Positions 39,078-48,910 of a stretch of 64,000 nucleotides of DNA are shown piece by piece. The position numbers and the translations under genes are program-made. Numbering within the stretch: the first letter of the stretch is position 1; every line of letters starts with the position of its first letter. This DNA is from Peptacetobacter sp900550335. GTDB lineage: Bacteria > Bacillota > Clostridia > Peptostreptococcales > Peptostreptococcaceae. The stretch is from assembly GCF_047528295.1 (NCBI RefSeq), contig NZ_CP180001.1:992001-1056000 (forward strand), given 5' to 3'. Under the pieces are notes generated by a model. That model worked only from the letters and a program-made list of their open reading frames with translations. It was not told where the DNA came from and ran no database searches.

Positions 39078-40205
39078 ATGAGAGTATTACATGTATGCTC
39101 TTATTATATCACTTCTAAACTTTATAAAAACTTGATAGAAAATTTAGCGGAAACAGGTATATATAGTAGAGTGTATATACCTGTTTCTTCTAATGAGATG
39201 ATAAACAAGTTTGTAGGCGAAGAAAGTGATATGACAGAGTATTTATATTCTAAGTGTTTTAATAAATTTGATAGAGTTAGCTTTAAGTGGAAAAATAAAA
39301 AAATATACTCTGATTTAAATAAGAATGTCAAATTGGATGATATAGATATAACACATGCACATTCACTTTTTGTAAATGGATATGTTTCTTATAGACTTAA
39401 AAAAGATAGAGGGATTGATTATATCGTAGCTGTTAGAAATACAGACGTAAATACATTCTTCAAAAAGGTTAAACACCTTAGACCTCTAGGTGTTGAGATA
39501 ATGAAAAATGCTAAACAGGTTATATTCTTATCTGAAAGATATAAAAATGATGTTATAAAGGAATATGTTCCTAAAGAATTAAGAGAAGAGATTTTTAATA
39601 AGTCTGTGGTTATTCCTAATGGAGTTGATAGTTTTTGGCTAGAAAACGAAATAATGGATGAAGAAAAAACATCAGATAAAGATAATGTTAAGTTAGTATT
39701 TACAGGGAAATTAGATAAAAATAAAAATATTTACACTTCAATAGATGCTGTTAAGAAGCTTAATGAAGATGGGGTAAATGCTACTTTAGATTTAATCGGT
39801 GATGGACCTGAAAAAGACGGTATAAAAAAATATGCCGAGGAAAATGCACCAGGTAAGGTAAATCTACTAGGATTTATGGATAAGACAAAGATAATAGATG
39901 TATACAGAAATAGTGATATATTTGTTATGCCATCTAAATTTGAAACATTTGGTCTAGTTTATGTTGAAGCATTGACTCAGGGTCTACATTTGATATACAC
40001 TAGAGGACAGGGGTTTGATGGCTACTTTGCAGACGGAACTATTGGATATAGTGTAAAATACGATGATTCAGAGGAAATAAAAAATAGAATAAAAGATATA
40101 TCATCTGGTAAGGTTGAAAAAATATCAAATTATAAAGATAAAATTCTAAATGATTTCGACTGGAAAAATGTAGCTGAAAGATATAAAAAAATATATTCTA
40201 AATAG
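39078..40205 (+). CDS. Family 4 glycosyltransferase
   Basis: 375 aa GT-B enzyme. The N-domain holds THAHSLFVNGYVSYRL and IDYIVAVRNTDVNTFFK. The C-domain has FTGKLDKNKNIYTSIDAV, DGPEKDGIKKYA, LLGFMDKTKIIDVYRNSDIFVMPSKFETFGLVYVEAL, with the E-x7-E retaining motif. GGAGGAGAAGGT precedes the ATG. It follows the dehydrogenase by 39 bp in the same operon. It adds one sugar of the repeat unit; donor and linkage unknown. Confidence 0.88.
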   Translation: MRVLHVCSYYITSKLYKNLIENLAETGIYSRVYIPVSSNEMINKFVGEESDMTEYLYSKCFNKFDRVSFKWKNKKIYSDLNKNVKLDDIDITHAHSLFVNGYVSYRLKKDRGIDYIVAVRNTDVNTFFKKVKHLRPLGVEIMKNAKQVIFLSERYKNDVIKEYVPKELREEIFNKSVVIPNGVDSFWLENEIMDEEKTSDKDNVKLVFTGKLDKNKNIYTSIDAVKKLNEDGVNATLDLIGDGPEKDGIKKYAEENAPGKVNLLGFMDKTKIIDVYRNSDIFVMPSKFETFGLVYVEALTQGLHLIYTRGQGFDGYFADGTIGYSVKYDDSEEIKNRIKDISSGKVEKISNYKDKILNDFDWKNVAERYKKIYSK

Positions 40206-40218
40206 CGAGGAAAAACAG

Positions 40219-41424
40219 ATGAAAGTACTATATATAGTGAATATGGATGAGAATAATAAAAAAGGTCTTTTCATGGCAACTCATGAAAAAATCAAAGCTA
40301 TAATGAAACTTCATCCAGAAAATGAATACAAAATCATATCTGTTCAGTTTAAAGATACAGGTCTTTTTAGAGCTATTAAAAAGATAACTGGTAAAAAAAC
40401 CTATGATAAAACTAGCGATGAATTTACTTTTGATGGTGTAAACTACAAAAAAGTATATTTAAGCATAGATATGAAGAGTAAAAATATTGAAAAACAGGAA
40501 GATGATAGAGCAAGATTTGCAGAATTCTTCTCAGCTTGTAAAGAAGATATTGAAAACTGTGATATAGTAAGCTGCCATTGGGGTTACCCACATGGAAGAA
40601 TAGCTTATTGGATAAATAGGGATTTTGGTAAGCCTTATATCGTAACATATCATGGTAGTGATGTTCACACAATGCCGTTTAATAATAGCGACATAAAGAA
40701 AAAGGTGCTACAGATAATGGAAAATTCTGTACAGAATATTTTTGTAAGTAAAAAACTTATGGATATTGCAAGAGAACTTGGATATTCTGGAGATAATTGT
40801 ACTGCTTCAAGAAATGGAGTAAATACAGAAAAATTCTACCCAATATCTGAAGACGAGAAAAATGAAATTAGAAATAAGTACAATATAACAGGCAAAAATA
40901 TCGGATTTGTAGGTGCTATAAATGAAGTAAAAAGATCTGATAAATTTGCTGATATATTTGAAGCTATAAAAAATTTAGATTCAAATAATGAATATACATT
41001 TACTGTTGTTGGAGATGGGCCTTTAAAATCTGAGGTTGAGAAAAAATGTAAAGAAAAAAATCTACACGTTGTATTTACCGGAAATCAGGAAAGCGACGGT
41101 GTTAGAAAGTTTATGAATACTATGGATGTAATGATTCTACCTAGTAAGAGAGAGGGATTTGGATGTGTTGTTACAGAGTCAAATGCATGTGGTGCAGCTG
41201 TTGTAGGTAGCAATGCAGGAGGAATTCCAGAGGCTATAGGTATAAAAGAGAACGTAGTAAGTGATGGAGAATGTTTTGAAGAGAGATTAGCTAAAAGAGT
41301 TGTTGAAGTAGTTAATTCTAATATTGATAGAGATGCAATCTCTAAAAATACAATGGATAACTTTGCTTGGGAAAAAATAGCAGAGGATGAGGCTTCTTTT
41401 TATGGAAAGGGGGCTTTAAACTAG
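40219..41424 (+). CDS. Family 4 glycosyltransferase
   Basis: 401 aa GT-B enzyme. N-domain HWGYPHGRIAYWINRDFGKPYIVTYHGSDVH; C-domain FVGAINEVKRSDKFADIF, VVGDGPLKSEVEKKC, FTGNQESDGVRKFMNTMDVMILPSKREGFGCVVTESNACGAAVVGSNAGGIPEAIG. Close in plan to the preceding gene but clearly different in sequence. Its stop codon directly abuts the ATG of the flippase gene. It acts in the same polymer pathway on the cytosolic face. Confidence 0.88.
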   Translation: MKVLYIVNMDENNKKGLFMATHEKIKAIMKLHPENEYKIISVQFKDTGLFRAIKKITGKKTYDKTSDEFTFDGVNYKKVYLSIDMKSKNIEKQEDDRARFAEFFSACKEDIENCDIVSCHWGYPHGRIAYWINRDFGKPYIVTYHGSDVHTMPFNNSDIKKKVLQIMENSVQNIFVSKKLMDIARELGYSGDNCTASRNGVNTEKFYPISEDEKNEIRNKYNITGKNIGFVGAINEVKRSDKFADIFEAIKNLDSNNEYTFTVVGDGPLKSEVEKKCKEKNLHVVFTGNQESDGVRKFMNTMDVMILPSKREGFGCVVTESNACGAAVVGSNAGGIPEAIGIKENVVSDGECFEERLAKRVVEVVNSNIDRDAISKNTMDNFAWEKIAEDEASFYGKGALN

Positions 41425-42969
41425 ATGAGCAAGGTTGCAAAAGCTACGGCAGCCCTTATGGCTGTTACGATGCTTTCAAAAATAATGGGGTTTGGTAGAG
41501 AGTTAGTACTTGGAGCTTTATATGGGGCAAGTACTTATAGTGATATTTTCATAGCTGCATCAAACATACCTAAGGTACTATTTACATTAGTTGCTACAGC
41601 GCTTGCAACTACATTTATCCCACTTTATTATGAAAACTTAAGAGAAGGTGGAGAAGATAAGGCGCTTAGATTTTCAAATAATATACTTAATATAACTATT
41701 ATACTAGGTATAATATTATCTACATTGTCATTTATTTTTGCAGGTCCTATTGTAAAAATATTTGCTATGGGATTTAAAGGTGAAACTTTTAGACAGGCTG
41801 TTATATTTACCAGAATAATAATATTCGGTGCAATATTTACAGGTCTTAGTGATATAATGAAGTCTTATCTACAGTCTAAAGACAGTTTTACTATACCTGG
41901 GCTTATAGGTCTACCATACAACATTATATTAATCGGAGCGATGATTCTTAGTGTTGTTTTAGATAATGTTTACATTCTACCTGTTGGTGCACTGTTAGCT
42001 ATGGCGAGTCAGTTCTTCTTCCAGGTACCATTTGCCTATAAGAAGGGATATAAATATAGATTATTTGTAGATTTTAAAGATGAATATGTTAAGAAGATGC
42101 TTATACTTGTAGCTCCTATAGTTATAGGGGTTGCAGTGGATCAGATAAATATAATGGTCGATAAAACACTTGCTTCGACTCTAGTAGAAGGAAGTATATC
42201 TGCTCTAAATTATGCGGATAGATTAAAAGGGTTTGTAACAGGTATGTTTATCGCATCTATATCTGCGGTTGTATATCCTCAGTTCTCAAGACTATCTGCA
42301 GCAGAGGATAGAACAGAGTTCTTTGACTTTATTAGAAAAAGTATAAACTCTGTAATAATTATAATAATGCCTATGACAATAGGTGCTATGGTGTTATCTC
42401 AGCCAATAGTTAGAATATTATTCCAAAGAGGGGCATTTGACGCAAGAGCGACTCAGATGACTGCTATAGCTTTAGTATTCTATTCTGTAGGTCTTATAGG
42501 GGTAGGACTTAGAGATATACTTACAAAGATATTCTACTCTGTTCAGGATACAAAGACACCGATGATAAATGCTACAATAGCTGTTGTTATGAATATATGT
42601 ATGAACTTAATATTTATAAGACATTTAAAACACGGTGGGCTTGCACTTGCGACAAGTTTATCTTCAATAATATGTATACTACTTCTATTTAGAAGTCTTA
42701 AAAAGAAACTTGGAGATTTTGGTCAGAAAAAGATAATAATTGTATTTTTCAAGACTACTTTTGCAGCACTTATAATGGGTGTTGTTGCTAGAGTGGTTTA
42801 TAAATTTATATTTGCTATGCTTGGAACAGGACTAATAATGGAAGTAATAGCTCTAGGTACTGCTATAGTTGCAGGTGCAGCTGTATATGGACTTTTAATA
42901 CTGTTATTTAAGGTTGATGAAGTATCAATGATAACAGATATAGTTAAGAAAAAACTAAAAAGAGGTTAG
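41425..42969 (+). CDS. MurJ/MVF-family lipid flippase
   Basis: 514 aa with 14 predicted spans. The start region SKVAKATAALMAVTMLSKIMGFGRELVLGALYGAS carries the MVF signature, and RILFQRGAFDARATQMTAIAL is typical of MurJ. It starts immediately after the stop of the glycosyltransferase, with AAAGGGGG upstream. MurJ flips lipid II. In the C. difficile PSII locus a MviN/MurJ-family protein is the presumed flippase of the lipid-linked polymer unit, and this position at the end of the polymer operon suggests the same. Last gene of the operon. Confidence 0.9.
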   Translation: MSKVAKATAALMAVTMLSKIMGFGRELVLGALYGASTYSDIFIAASNIPKVLFTLVATALATTFIPLYYENLREGGEDKALRFSNNILNITIILGIILSTLSFIFAGPIVKIFAMGFKGETFRQAVIFTRIIIFGAIFTGLSDIMKSYLQSKDSFTIPGLIGLPYNIILIGAMILSVVLDNVYILPVGALLAMASQFFFQVPFAYKKGYKYRLFVDFKDEYVKKMLILVAPIVIGVAVDQINIMVDKTLASTLVEGSISALNYADRLKGFVTGMFIASISAVVYPQFSRLSAAEDRTEFFDFIRKSINSVIIIIMPMTIGAMVLSQPIVRILFQRGAFDARATQMTAIALVFYSVGLIGVGLRDILTKIFYSVQDTKTPMINATIAVVMNICMNLIFIRHLKHGGLALATSLSSIICILLLFRSLKKKLGDFGQKKIIIVFFKTTFAALIMGVVARVVYKFIFAMLGTGLIMEVIALGTAIVAGAAVYGLLILLFKVDEVSMITDIVKKKLKRG

Positions 42970-43193
42970 TTTAAGTTTTTAGAGTTAGTTGTGTATTAAA
43001 GATAGTAATGTATTAAATGTAATTGGATATTAAAGATAGTTATATATTAAAGTTTGTTTATATATAAGTAACAACTTATTACAAATATGTAACTGTTACT
43101 TTCTATTAATACAATATTAACCTATTAATAAGTAAAATTTAAAATTAGAAACAAAAAAGTAACAAAAAAATAATTATATAGTAAAAATAGACG
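42970..43193. other. Spacer with AT-rich repeats and scattered GTAAC boxes
   Basis: No gene. Repeats around TATTAAAGATAGT at about 42997-43055, then several GTAAC-like boxes, including AAACAAAAAAGTAACA at about 43149-43164. These lie just before a terminator, as at 1855-1985. Confidence 0.5.
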
Positions 43194-43234
43194 AAAAAAA
43201 GCTTGGATTTGGCGTTAAAATCCAAGCTTTTTTT
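43194..43234 (+). terminator. Terminator of the polymer operon
   Basis: AAAGCTTGGATTT / AAATCCAAGCTTT stem with a short loop and T run. Confidence 0.9.
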
Positions 43235-43389
43235 ATTGGAAAGTAGTAAATAATTGCGAAAAGTTGACATAATACTACAAAAATGATATATTCAAATGGT
43301 CGCAGCAAATTTTAATTTGTCATTTTTAGTCATAAGTTTCAAATTGTTACTTTTAAGAATGTAGTAATTTCAACGTTTTACAGATAAAT

Positions 43390-43463
43390 GTTACTAAAAA
43401 AGACAAAAAAGTTACAGAAATGTAACAAAAATACTTGTATATGACAAAAAGCTATGATAGAAT
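43390..43463 (+). promoter_or_regulatory. WalR-like boxes and promoter of the first NlpC/P60 gene
   Basis: GTTACA (43411) and GTAACA (43422) are 11 bp apart, with weaker boxes upstream. On the minus strand this reads TGTTAC-N5-TGTAAC, the WalR consensus. The promoter is TTGTAT (43435-43440), 17 bp, TAGAAT (43458-43463). The same box-to-promoter layout occurs before the paralogue at 48911. WalR commonly controls wall hydrolases; binding here is inferred. Confidence 0.65.
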
Positions 43464-43539
43464 AGAAAATGTAGAATTTAAGAAATATAAATTTTACTAC
43501 ATTAACCACTAACTAATAAGAGAATCAGGAGGGCGATTA

Positions 43540-44520
43540 ATGCATTCGTTAAATATAAATAAGAAAATATCTAAAGTAATGGCAGCAGTTATAATAGCTG
43601 GATCACTAACAGTATTCGCTGGAAACAATACAGTAAGCGCTGATGAAATATCAGATTTATCATTAGTTTCTACTCAGGAAGTGACTGATGTAACAAGAGC
43701 AGCAGCAAAAAATGGTTTTGTTAAAGAGGGCAACAAAACTTTCTATTATAAAAACGGAAGTAAAGTAAAAGGTTGGGTTGAATCTAACGGTAAAAAATAT
43801 TACTTCATGAAAGACTATACAATGGCTAAATCAATGTTTAGAGCAATATCAAATGTTAAATATTACTTTAAAGCAGATGGTTCATTAGCAGCTAACGAAA
43901 TAGCAAAAACAACTGAAGGAATGTTTAGATTCGATGCTAACGGAGTAATAGTAAAAGGTGAAGAATACGCAGAAGTATTAGAATGTGACTTCTTAAATGT
44001 AAGAACAGAAGCTAATGCTGATGCAGAAGTAGTTGGAAAAATAAATACAGGTGATGTAGTTCAGATAATAAAAGAAGGAAATGGTTGGTGTAAAGTAAAA
44101 TCAACTAATGGACTTCAGGGATGGGTAAATGAAGATTACCTTACATCATACGAAGTTAATGCAAAAGTTCAGAAAGTAATAGCTACTGCAAAAGCTCAGA
44201 TGGGTAAACCATACAGATGGGGAGCAAGTGGACCAAGTTCATTCGACTGTTCAGGATTAATGCAGTATGCATTCAAAAAAGGAGCTAATATATCTCTTCC
44301 AAGAGTTTCAAGAGAACAGGCTACTGTAGGTAAAAAAGTTGCTAAAGCAGATTTACAGCCTGGAGATTTAGTATTCTTTGCAAGAGGTGGAAGAATACAT
44401 CATGTTGGAATGTATGTAGGTAACGATCAGTACATACATGCACCACAGACTGGGGATGTTGTTAAAATAAGCAAATTATCTGCAAGAACTTTATACACTG
44501 CAAGAAGAGTTATACAGTAA
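43540..44520 (+). CDS. Secreted NlpC/P60 endopeptidase with wall-binding repeats and SH3 domain
   Basis: 326 aa. Signal peptide (MAAVIIAGSLTVFAGNNTVSA); choline-binding-like/CWB1 repeats (NKTFYYKNGSKVKGWVESNGKKYYFMKDYTMA, KYYFKADGS); a bacterial SH3 domain (CDFLNVRTEANADAEVVGKI ... GWCKVKSTNGLQGWVNEDYL); and a C-terminal NlpC/P60 domain with catalytic Cys in SSFDCSGLMQYAF and His in RIHHVGMYVGN. It cuts within peptidoglycan stem peptides, usually D-Glu-DAP bonds. GGAGGGCGATTAATG is shared with the paralogue at 48911, so the two genes are duplicates including their start region. WalR-like control is suggested by the upstream boxes. Confidence 0.92.
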   Translation: MHSLNINKKISKVMAAVIIAGSLTVFAGNNTVSADEISDLSLVSTQEVTDVTRAAAKNGFVKEGNKTFYYKNGSKVKGWVESNGKKYYFMKDYTMAKSMFRAISNVKYYFKADGSLAANEIAKTTEGMFRFDANGVIVKGEEYAEVLECDFLNVRTEANADAEVVGKINTGDVVQIIKEGNGWCKVKSTNGLQGWVNEDYLTSYEVNAKVQKVIATAKAQMGKPYRWGASGPSSFDCSGLMQYAFKKGANISLPRVSREQATVGKKVAKADLQPGDLVFFARGGRIHHVGMYVGNDQYIHAPQTGDVVKISKLSARTLYTARRVIQ

Positions 44521-44533
44521 TAAGGGTAATTAT

Positions 44534-44558
44534 AGGACGTTTATAAGCGTCCTTTTTT
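44534..44558 (+). terminator. Terminator of the first NlpC/P60 gene
   Basis: AGGACG / CGTCCT stem with an AT loop and T6, 14 bp after the stop. Confidence 0.85.
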
Positions 44559-45250
44559 ATTTGCAAAAAATGGCAGGAGCAAAAGGTATAGATATTAACT
44601 TTTGTTAATTGATTTTGCTAATTGAAAATTAGTATATACTAAAAATGAATTTTTGATAGGAATTAAGTTTGATTAACAATTAATAGTATAATACTTACTT
44701 TAAATTTGGAAATATAGTTGGTTTAAATTATAAAATATGTTCTACTAAATGGGTTATAGTAAAAAAATATCTTATAGAAAACAATACAAAATATAGTAAA
44801 AATATGGATTAATGATAAAAAAAAGTTATCGATTGGACTTTTAAAAAAGTCTAAATTTATTGAAAAAATAGAATTTTTTCGGTAATAAAAAAATGATATA
44901 AATAAAAAAATTCTAAAAATTTAAAAAGATAATTGAGAAAAAGATATGAATAATTATAGAATTTAAGTTGAATTGATAAAAAAATAATAAAAAATTAAAT
45001 GGAAAACGTAATCATAAGATTTAAAAACATAAAAAATTTGAATCTATAAGATAAATAAATTAATATAAGTTTCTTATTATACTAAAATATTTATTGATAT
45101 AGGGCTAAATATATATTAAAATTGTAATTGTCGATGGGGAATACTAATAAAATTAAAAAGTATTGCTCTGGATGTTAAATTAATAGCATAATTGCATATC
45201 AGTGGCAATCAAAACAAAACTGAAAATTAAATAGGAGGAATTTTGTTCAA
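44559..45250. other. Long very AT-rich spacer
   Basis: About 690 bp without a supported gene, strong hairpin or clear repeat. Many poly-A and TTAAA stretches; several promoter-like -10 sequences are possible by chance. The last part carries AGGAGG for the transporter gene. Confidence 0.6.
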
Positions 45251-46633
45251 ATGGGAGAAACAAAGAAAAAAGGATATCCAAAGGGATTTTGGGTATGTGG
45301 ATGTACTGAAATCTTTGAACGTCTTGCTTACTATCTAGGTCGTTCACTGATACTTATTTTCGTAACAGCATCTGTTGCAACAGGAGGTCTTGGACTTTCT
45401 AAAGGACAGGGTGCTACAATGCAATCATTATTAACAGCATTTGCTTATCTTGGACCATTACTAGGAGGAGTTATCGCCGATAGATATATAGGTGGACGTT
45501 ATACTACTCCAATAGGTTATATAATAGCAGGTATAGGTTACTACTGTGGTGGTATAGCTAAATCACCTGCAATGGTTTATGTTATGATATTCTGTGTAAG
45601 TATAGGTCTTGGTTTACAGAAAACTGGTGCACTTGTAGGACGTATAGTAACAGATAAAGATCAGGTTGACTCTGCTTTCTCTATCCGTTATACATTAGTT
45701 AACACAGGTGCTTTCATAGGTACTTTCTTAGTTGGTATATTATACAAAGACGTATTCGCTAAAAATGGAGTACTAGGATTCGCTCCTTGCTTCAAATTAG
45801 CTGCTGTATCAATGTTTGCTGGTGCTTTATGGTTCTTCGTTCTTGGTAATCGTTTCATGGGTGAAGTTGGTAAAAAACCATTCAAATTTGAAAAAACTCC
45901 TGAAGAACTTGAAAGAGAAAAAGAAGAAGCTGCTCATAAAAAAGCAGAAGCTAAAGATGAACCTCTTACTAAAGTTGAAAAGAAAAGAATCGCTGCTATA
46001 TTCCTTGTAGCTGGATTCTCAGTAATATTCTGGATATTCTGGAACTTAGCATATCTACCAGTTTACTACTACTGGACAGAAAATATGAACTGGGTTGTTG
46101 CAGGATACGAAGTTCCAACTACTTGGTTCGACGCTGCTAACTCACTATTCTGTGTAATCTTAGGACCTATTACAGCTATGTTATGGAGAAAACTTGCTGC
46201 TAGACCACAGGGAGATATGTCTTTATTCAAAAAGACTGGTATAGGTATAGGAGTACTTGGTGTATCTTACATATTCTTCGCAGCATTAGATATAATGCGT
46301 GGTGGAGCTAAGATAAGTGTTCTATGGTTATTAATATTCTCATTCATATTAACATTAGGTGAAATGTTCTTCTCACCATTAGGACATGCATTCATAAGTA
46401 AATATTCTCCAAGCCGTTACTTATCAACAATGATGGCTGTTTGGGGTATAGCTACATTCATATCTTCATTAGCATACGGACCATTATTCAGTGCTACATT
46501 CGAAGGTGGATTCAAATTCTCTCACGTATGTATAGCAATAGCAGTAGTTGCATTCATATCAGCTGTTGTTCTATTCGTACTAGATAAGAGATTATCTAAA
46601 CTAGTTGAAGATGAAGAAGAAGTAGAAGCTTAA
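45251..46633 (+). CDS. POT-family (PTR2) peptide transporter
   Basis: 460 aa with about 12-14 membrane spans. The N-terminal EIFERLAYYLGRSLILIF fits the ExxER(F)xYY motif of proton-coupled oligopeptide transporters, and LLTAFAYLGPLLGGVIADRYIGGRYTT is the following conserved segment. A charged cytosolic loop (about residues 212-250) divides the two halves. Near the C-terminus GEMFFSPLGHAFISKYSP matches the family's E-x-x-xSPxG pattern. AGGAGG lies 12 nt before the ATG, a long spacing. It probably imports di/tripeptides; the adjacent aminopeptidase could then break them down. Substrate unproven. Confidence 0.8.
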   Translation: MGETKKKGYPKGFWVCGCTEIFERLAYYLGRSLILIFVTASVATGGLGLSKGQGATMQSLLTAFAYLGPLLGGVIADRYIGGRYTTPIGYIIAGIGYYCGGIAKSPAMVYVMIFCVSIGLGLQKTGALVGRIVTDKDQVDSAFSIRYTLVNTGAFIGTFLVGILYKDVFAKNGVLGFAPCFKLAAVSMFAGALWFFVLGNRFMGEVGKKPFKFEKTPEELEREKEEAAHKKAEAKDEPLTKVEKKRIAAIFLVAGFSVIFWIFWNLAYLPVYYYWTENMNWVVAGYEVPTTWFDAANSLFCVILGPITAMLWRKLAARPQGDMSLFKKTGIGIGVLGVSYIFFAALDIMRGGAKISVLWLLIFSFILTLGEMFFSPLGHAFISKYSPSRYLSTMMAVWGIATFISSLAYGPLFSATFEGGFKFSHVCIAIAVVAFISAVVLFVLDKRLSKLVEDEEEVEA

Positions 46634-46661
46634 TCTTGACAATATAATAAAATAGCATATA

Positions 46662-46695
46662 AAAGCTGTTTCACTTAATTGTGAAACAGCTTTTT
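46662..46695 (+). terminator. Terminator of the transporter gene
   Basis: AAAGCTGTTTCAC / GTGAAACAGCTTT stem, TTAATT loop, T run. Confidence 0.92.
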
Positions 46696-46793
46696 AAAAG
46701 CAATCAAATATTTTTAATTTTAAAAAAATAGAAAAAACTTAAATGTAGATAAAAAAATAATTGTATTATGAAATTCAGTAGGGGGTAATTATA

Positions 46794-48581
46794 ATGACTG
46801 TTAAAGAAAGAATAGCAAAACTTCGTGAATTAATGAAAGAAAATGGAATAGATATATATGTTGTTCCAACATCTGATTTCCATCAGAGTGAATACGTAGG
46901 TGAACATTTTAAAGCTAGAAAATTTATAACAGGATTTACAGGTTCTGCAGGTACTGCAGTAATAACTCTTGACGAAGCTAGATTATGGACAGACGGAAGA
47001 TACTTCACTCAGGCTGCTAAACAGTTAGAAGGATCTGGTGTAGAATTAATGAGAATGGCTGAACCAGGAGTACCTACAATAAATGAATACTTAAAATCTA
47101 CTGTGTCTGAAGGTAACTGCCTAGGATTTGACGGTAGAGTAGTGGCTATGGGAGATGGACAGGGCTACGAATCAATAATAGAAGAAAATAATGCTACTAT
47201 AAAATATGAAGTAGATTTAATAGATGAAATATGGGAAGACCGCCCAGAACTTTCTAAAAAACCAGCTTTCAAATTAGGAGAAGAATTCGCAGGAGAAAGC
47301 GCTGCTAGTAAAATAGAAAGAATTCGTGAATACATGAAAGGTTGTGGAGCTACTTACCACACAGTTGCAACTATAGATGATATATGCTGGACACTTAATA
47401 TGCGTGGAGATGATATAGATTTCTTCCCACTAGTATTATCTTATATGGTTGTTAAAATGGATGGAGTAGATCTATACATAGATGAAACAAAATTAAACGA
47501 TGAACTTAAAGCAGAATTTGCTGAAATAGGTGTAGCAGTTCATCCTTACAATGATGTTTATGCTGATACTAAAAAAATACCAGCAGGTGAAACTATACTT
47601 ATAGACCCTTCTAGATTAAACTATGCTATATACAGCAATATACCAGAAGGTGTAGCTAAAGTTGAAGAAAGAAACCCAGAAGTTTTATTCAAAGCTAGAA
47701 AAAACCCTAAAGAAGTAGAAAACATGAGAATAGCTCAGTTAAAAGACTCTGTAGCTCATGTTAAATTCATGAAATGGGTTAAAGAAAATGCAGAAACAAT
47801 GGAAATAACTGAAATGAGTGCATCTGAAAAATTAGATGAATTAAGAGCAGAAATGGGTAACTTCATAAGACCAAGCTTCGAACCAATATCAGCTTATGCA
47901 GACCATGCTGCAATGATGCACTACTGCTCAAAACCAGAAACAGATGTAAGACTTAGAGAAGGTAGTGTTTATTTAACAGATACTGGTGCTGGATTCTGGG
48001 AAGGAACTACAGATATAACAAGAACATTTGTACTTGGTGAAGTATCAGATACTATAAAAGAACACTTTACACTAGTTGCTATGTGTAACTTACGTCTTGC
48101 AAACTCAATATTCCTAGAAGGTTGTGTTGGTATGAACTTAGACATACTAGCTAGAAAAGCTTTATGGGAAAGAGGTCTTGACTACAAATGTGGTACTGGA
48201 CATGGTGTAGGATACCTATTAAATATACACGAAGCTCCAACAAGCTTCAGATGGAGATATAGAGCTGGAGATACTCATCCACTAGAAGAAGGAATGATAT
48301 TAACAGATGAACCAGGTGTATATATAGAAGGATCTCATGGTATAAGATTAGAAAATGAACTTCTAGTATGCAAAGGAGACAAAAATGAATATGGACAGTT
48401 CATGTACTTAGAACCAATAACTTACATACCATTCGATTTAGACGGTATAGTTCCAGAAGTTATGAACAGTGATGATATAAAATACTTAAATGACTATCAT
48501 AAACTAGTATTCGAAAAAATTTCTCCATACTTAAATGAAGAAGAAACAGAATGGTTAAGAAAATACACTAGAGAAATATAG
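46794..48581 (+). CDS. pepP: Xaa-Pro aminopeptidase (aminopeptidase P, M24 family)
   Basis: 595 aa, the long three-domain form. Two creatinase-like N-terminal domains are followed by a M24 'pita-bread' domain. Metal ligands are visible: DTGAGFWEGTTDITRTF (two Asp), GTGHGVGYLLNIHEAP (His), TDEPGVYIEGSHGIRLENELL (two Glu). It removes the N-terminal residue from peptides with Pro in second position, in the cytosol. There is no signal peptide. GGGGG precedes the ATG. Placed after a peptide transporter, it fits use of imported peptides by an amino-acid fermenter. Confidence 0.93.
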   Translation: MTVKERIAKLRELMKENGIDIYVVPTSDFHQSEYVGEHFKARKFITGFTGSAGTAVITLDEARLWTDGRYFTQAAKQLEGSGVELMRMAEPGVPTINEYLKSTVSEGNCLGFDGRVVAMGDGQGYESIIEENNATIKYEVDLIDEIWEDRPELSKKPAFKLGEEFAGESAASKIERIREYMKGCGATYHTVATIDDICWTLNMRGDDIDFFPLVLSYMVVKMDGVDLYIDETKLNDELKAEFAEIGVAVHPYNDVYADTKKIPAGETILIDPSRLNYAIYSNIPEGVAKVEERNPEVLFKARKNPKEVENMRIAQLKDSVAHVKFMKWVKENAETMEITEMSASEKLDELRAEMGNFIRPSFEPISAYADHAAMMHYCSKPETDVRLREGSVYLTDTGAGFWEGTTDITRTFVLGEVSDTIKEHFTLVAMCNLRLANSIFLEGCVGMNLDILARKALWERGLDYKCGTGHGVGYLLNIHEAPTSFRWRYRAGDTHPLEEGMILTDEPGVYIEGSHGIRLENELLVCKGDKNEYGQFMYLEPITYIPFDLDGIVPEVMNSDDIKYLNDYHKLVFEKISPYLNEEETEWLRKYTREI

Positions 48582-48611
48582 TTAAAAGTGAAGATATAAA
48601 AAATTAAATAT

Positions 48612-48695
48612 AAAAGACCAAATCGGTAAAAATTTGTTACAATTTTTCGACCTTCCCATTTGAAATATAGTAAAATATAACCGATTTGGTCTTTT
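48612..48695. terminator. Long-loop inverted repeat after the aminopeptidase gene
   Basis: AAAAGACCAAATCGGT (48612-48627) and ACCGATTTGGTCTTTT (48680-48695) form a perfect 16-bp stem around a 52-nt loop. T-rich tails on both strands suggest a bidirectional terminator, although the loop is unusually long. Confidence 0.65.
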
Positions 48696-48748
48696 TGTTT
48701 TGTAAAAAGTTACAAAAATACTTTTAAGTTGAGATAAATATACAAAAA

Positions 48749-48822
48749 GTTACAAAATAGTAACAAAAAAGTTACAAAAATGTAACAAAAACCTTGTAGC
48801 GCTGTAACCATTATGTTACAAT
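48749..48822 (+). promoter_or_regulatory. Four WalR-like half-sites and promoter of the second NlpC/P60 gene
   Basis: GTTACA (48749), GTAACA (48760), GTTACA (48771) and GTAACA (48782) lie exactly 11 bp apart with A-rich 5-bp spacers: two adjoining WalR consensus sites on the minus strand. The promoter is TTGTAG (48794-48799), 17 bp, TACAAT (48817-48822). The leader then holds GTAGTGAGAGGGACTAC. Confidence 0.75.
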
Positions 48823-48910
48823 TGTAAATGTAGTGAGAGGGACTACAAAAATGATTTATAAAATACCCACTATCTATAAATCATGAATCATAATTACAGG
48901 AGGACGATTA

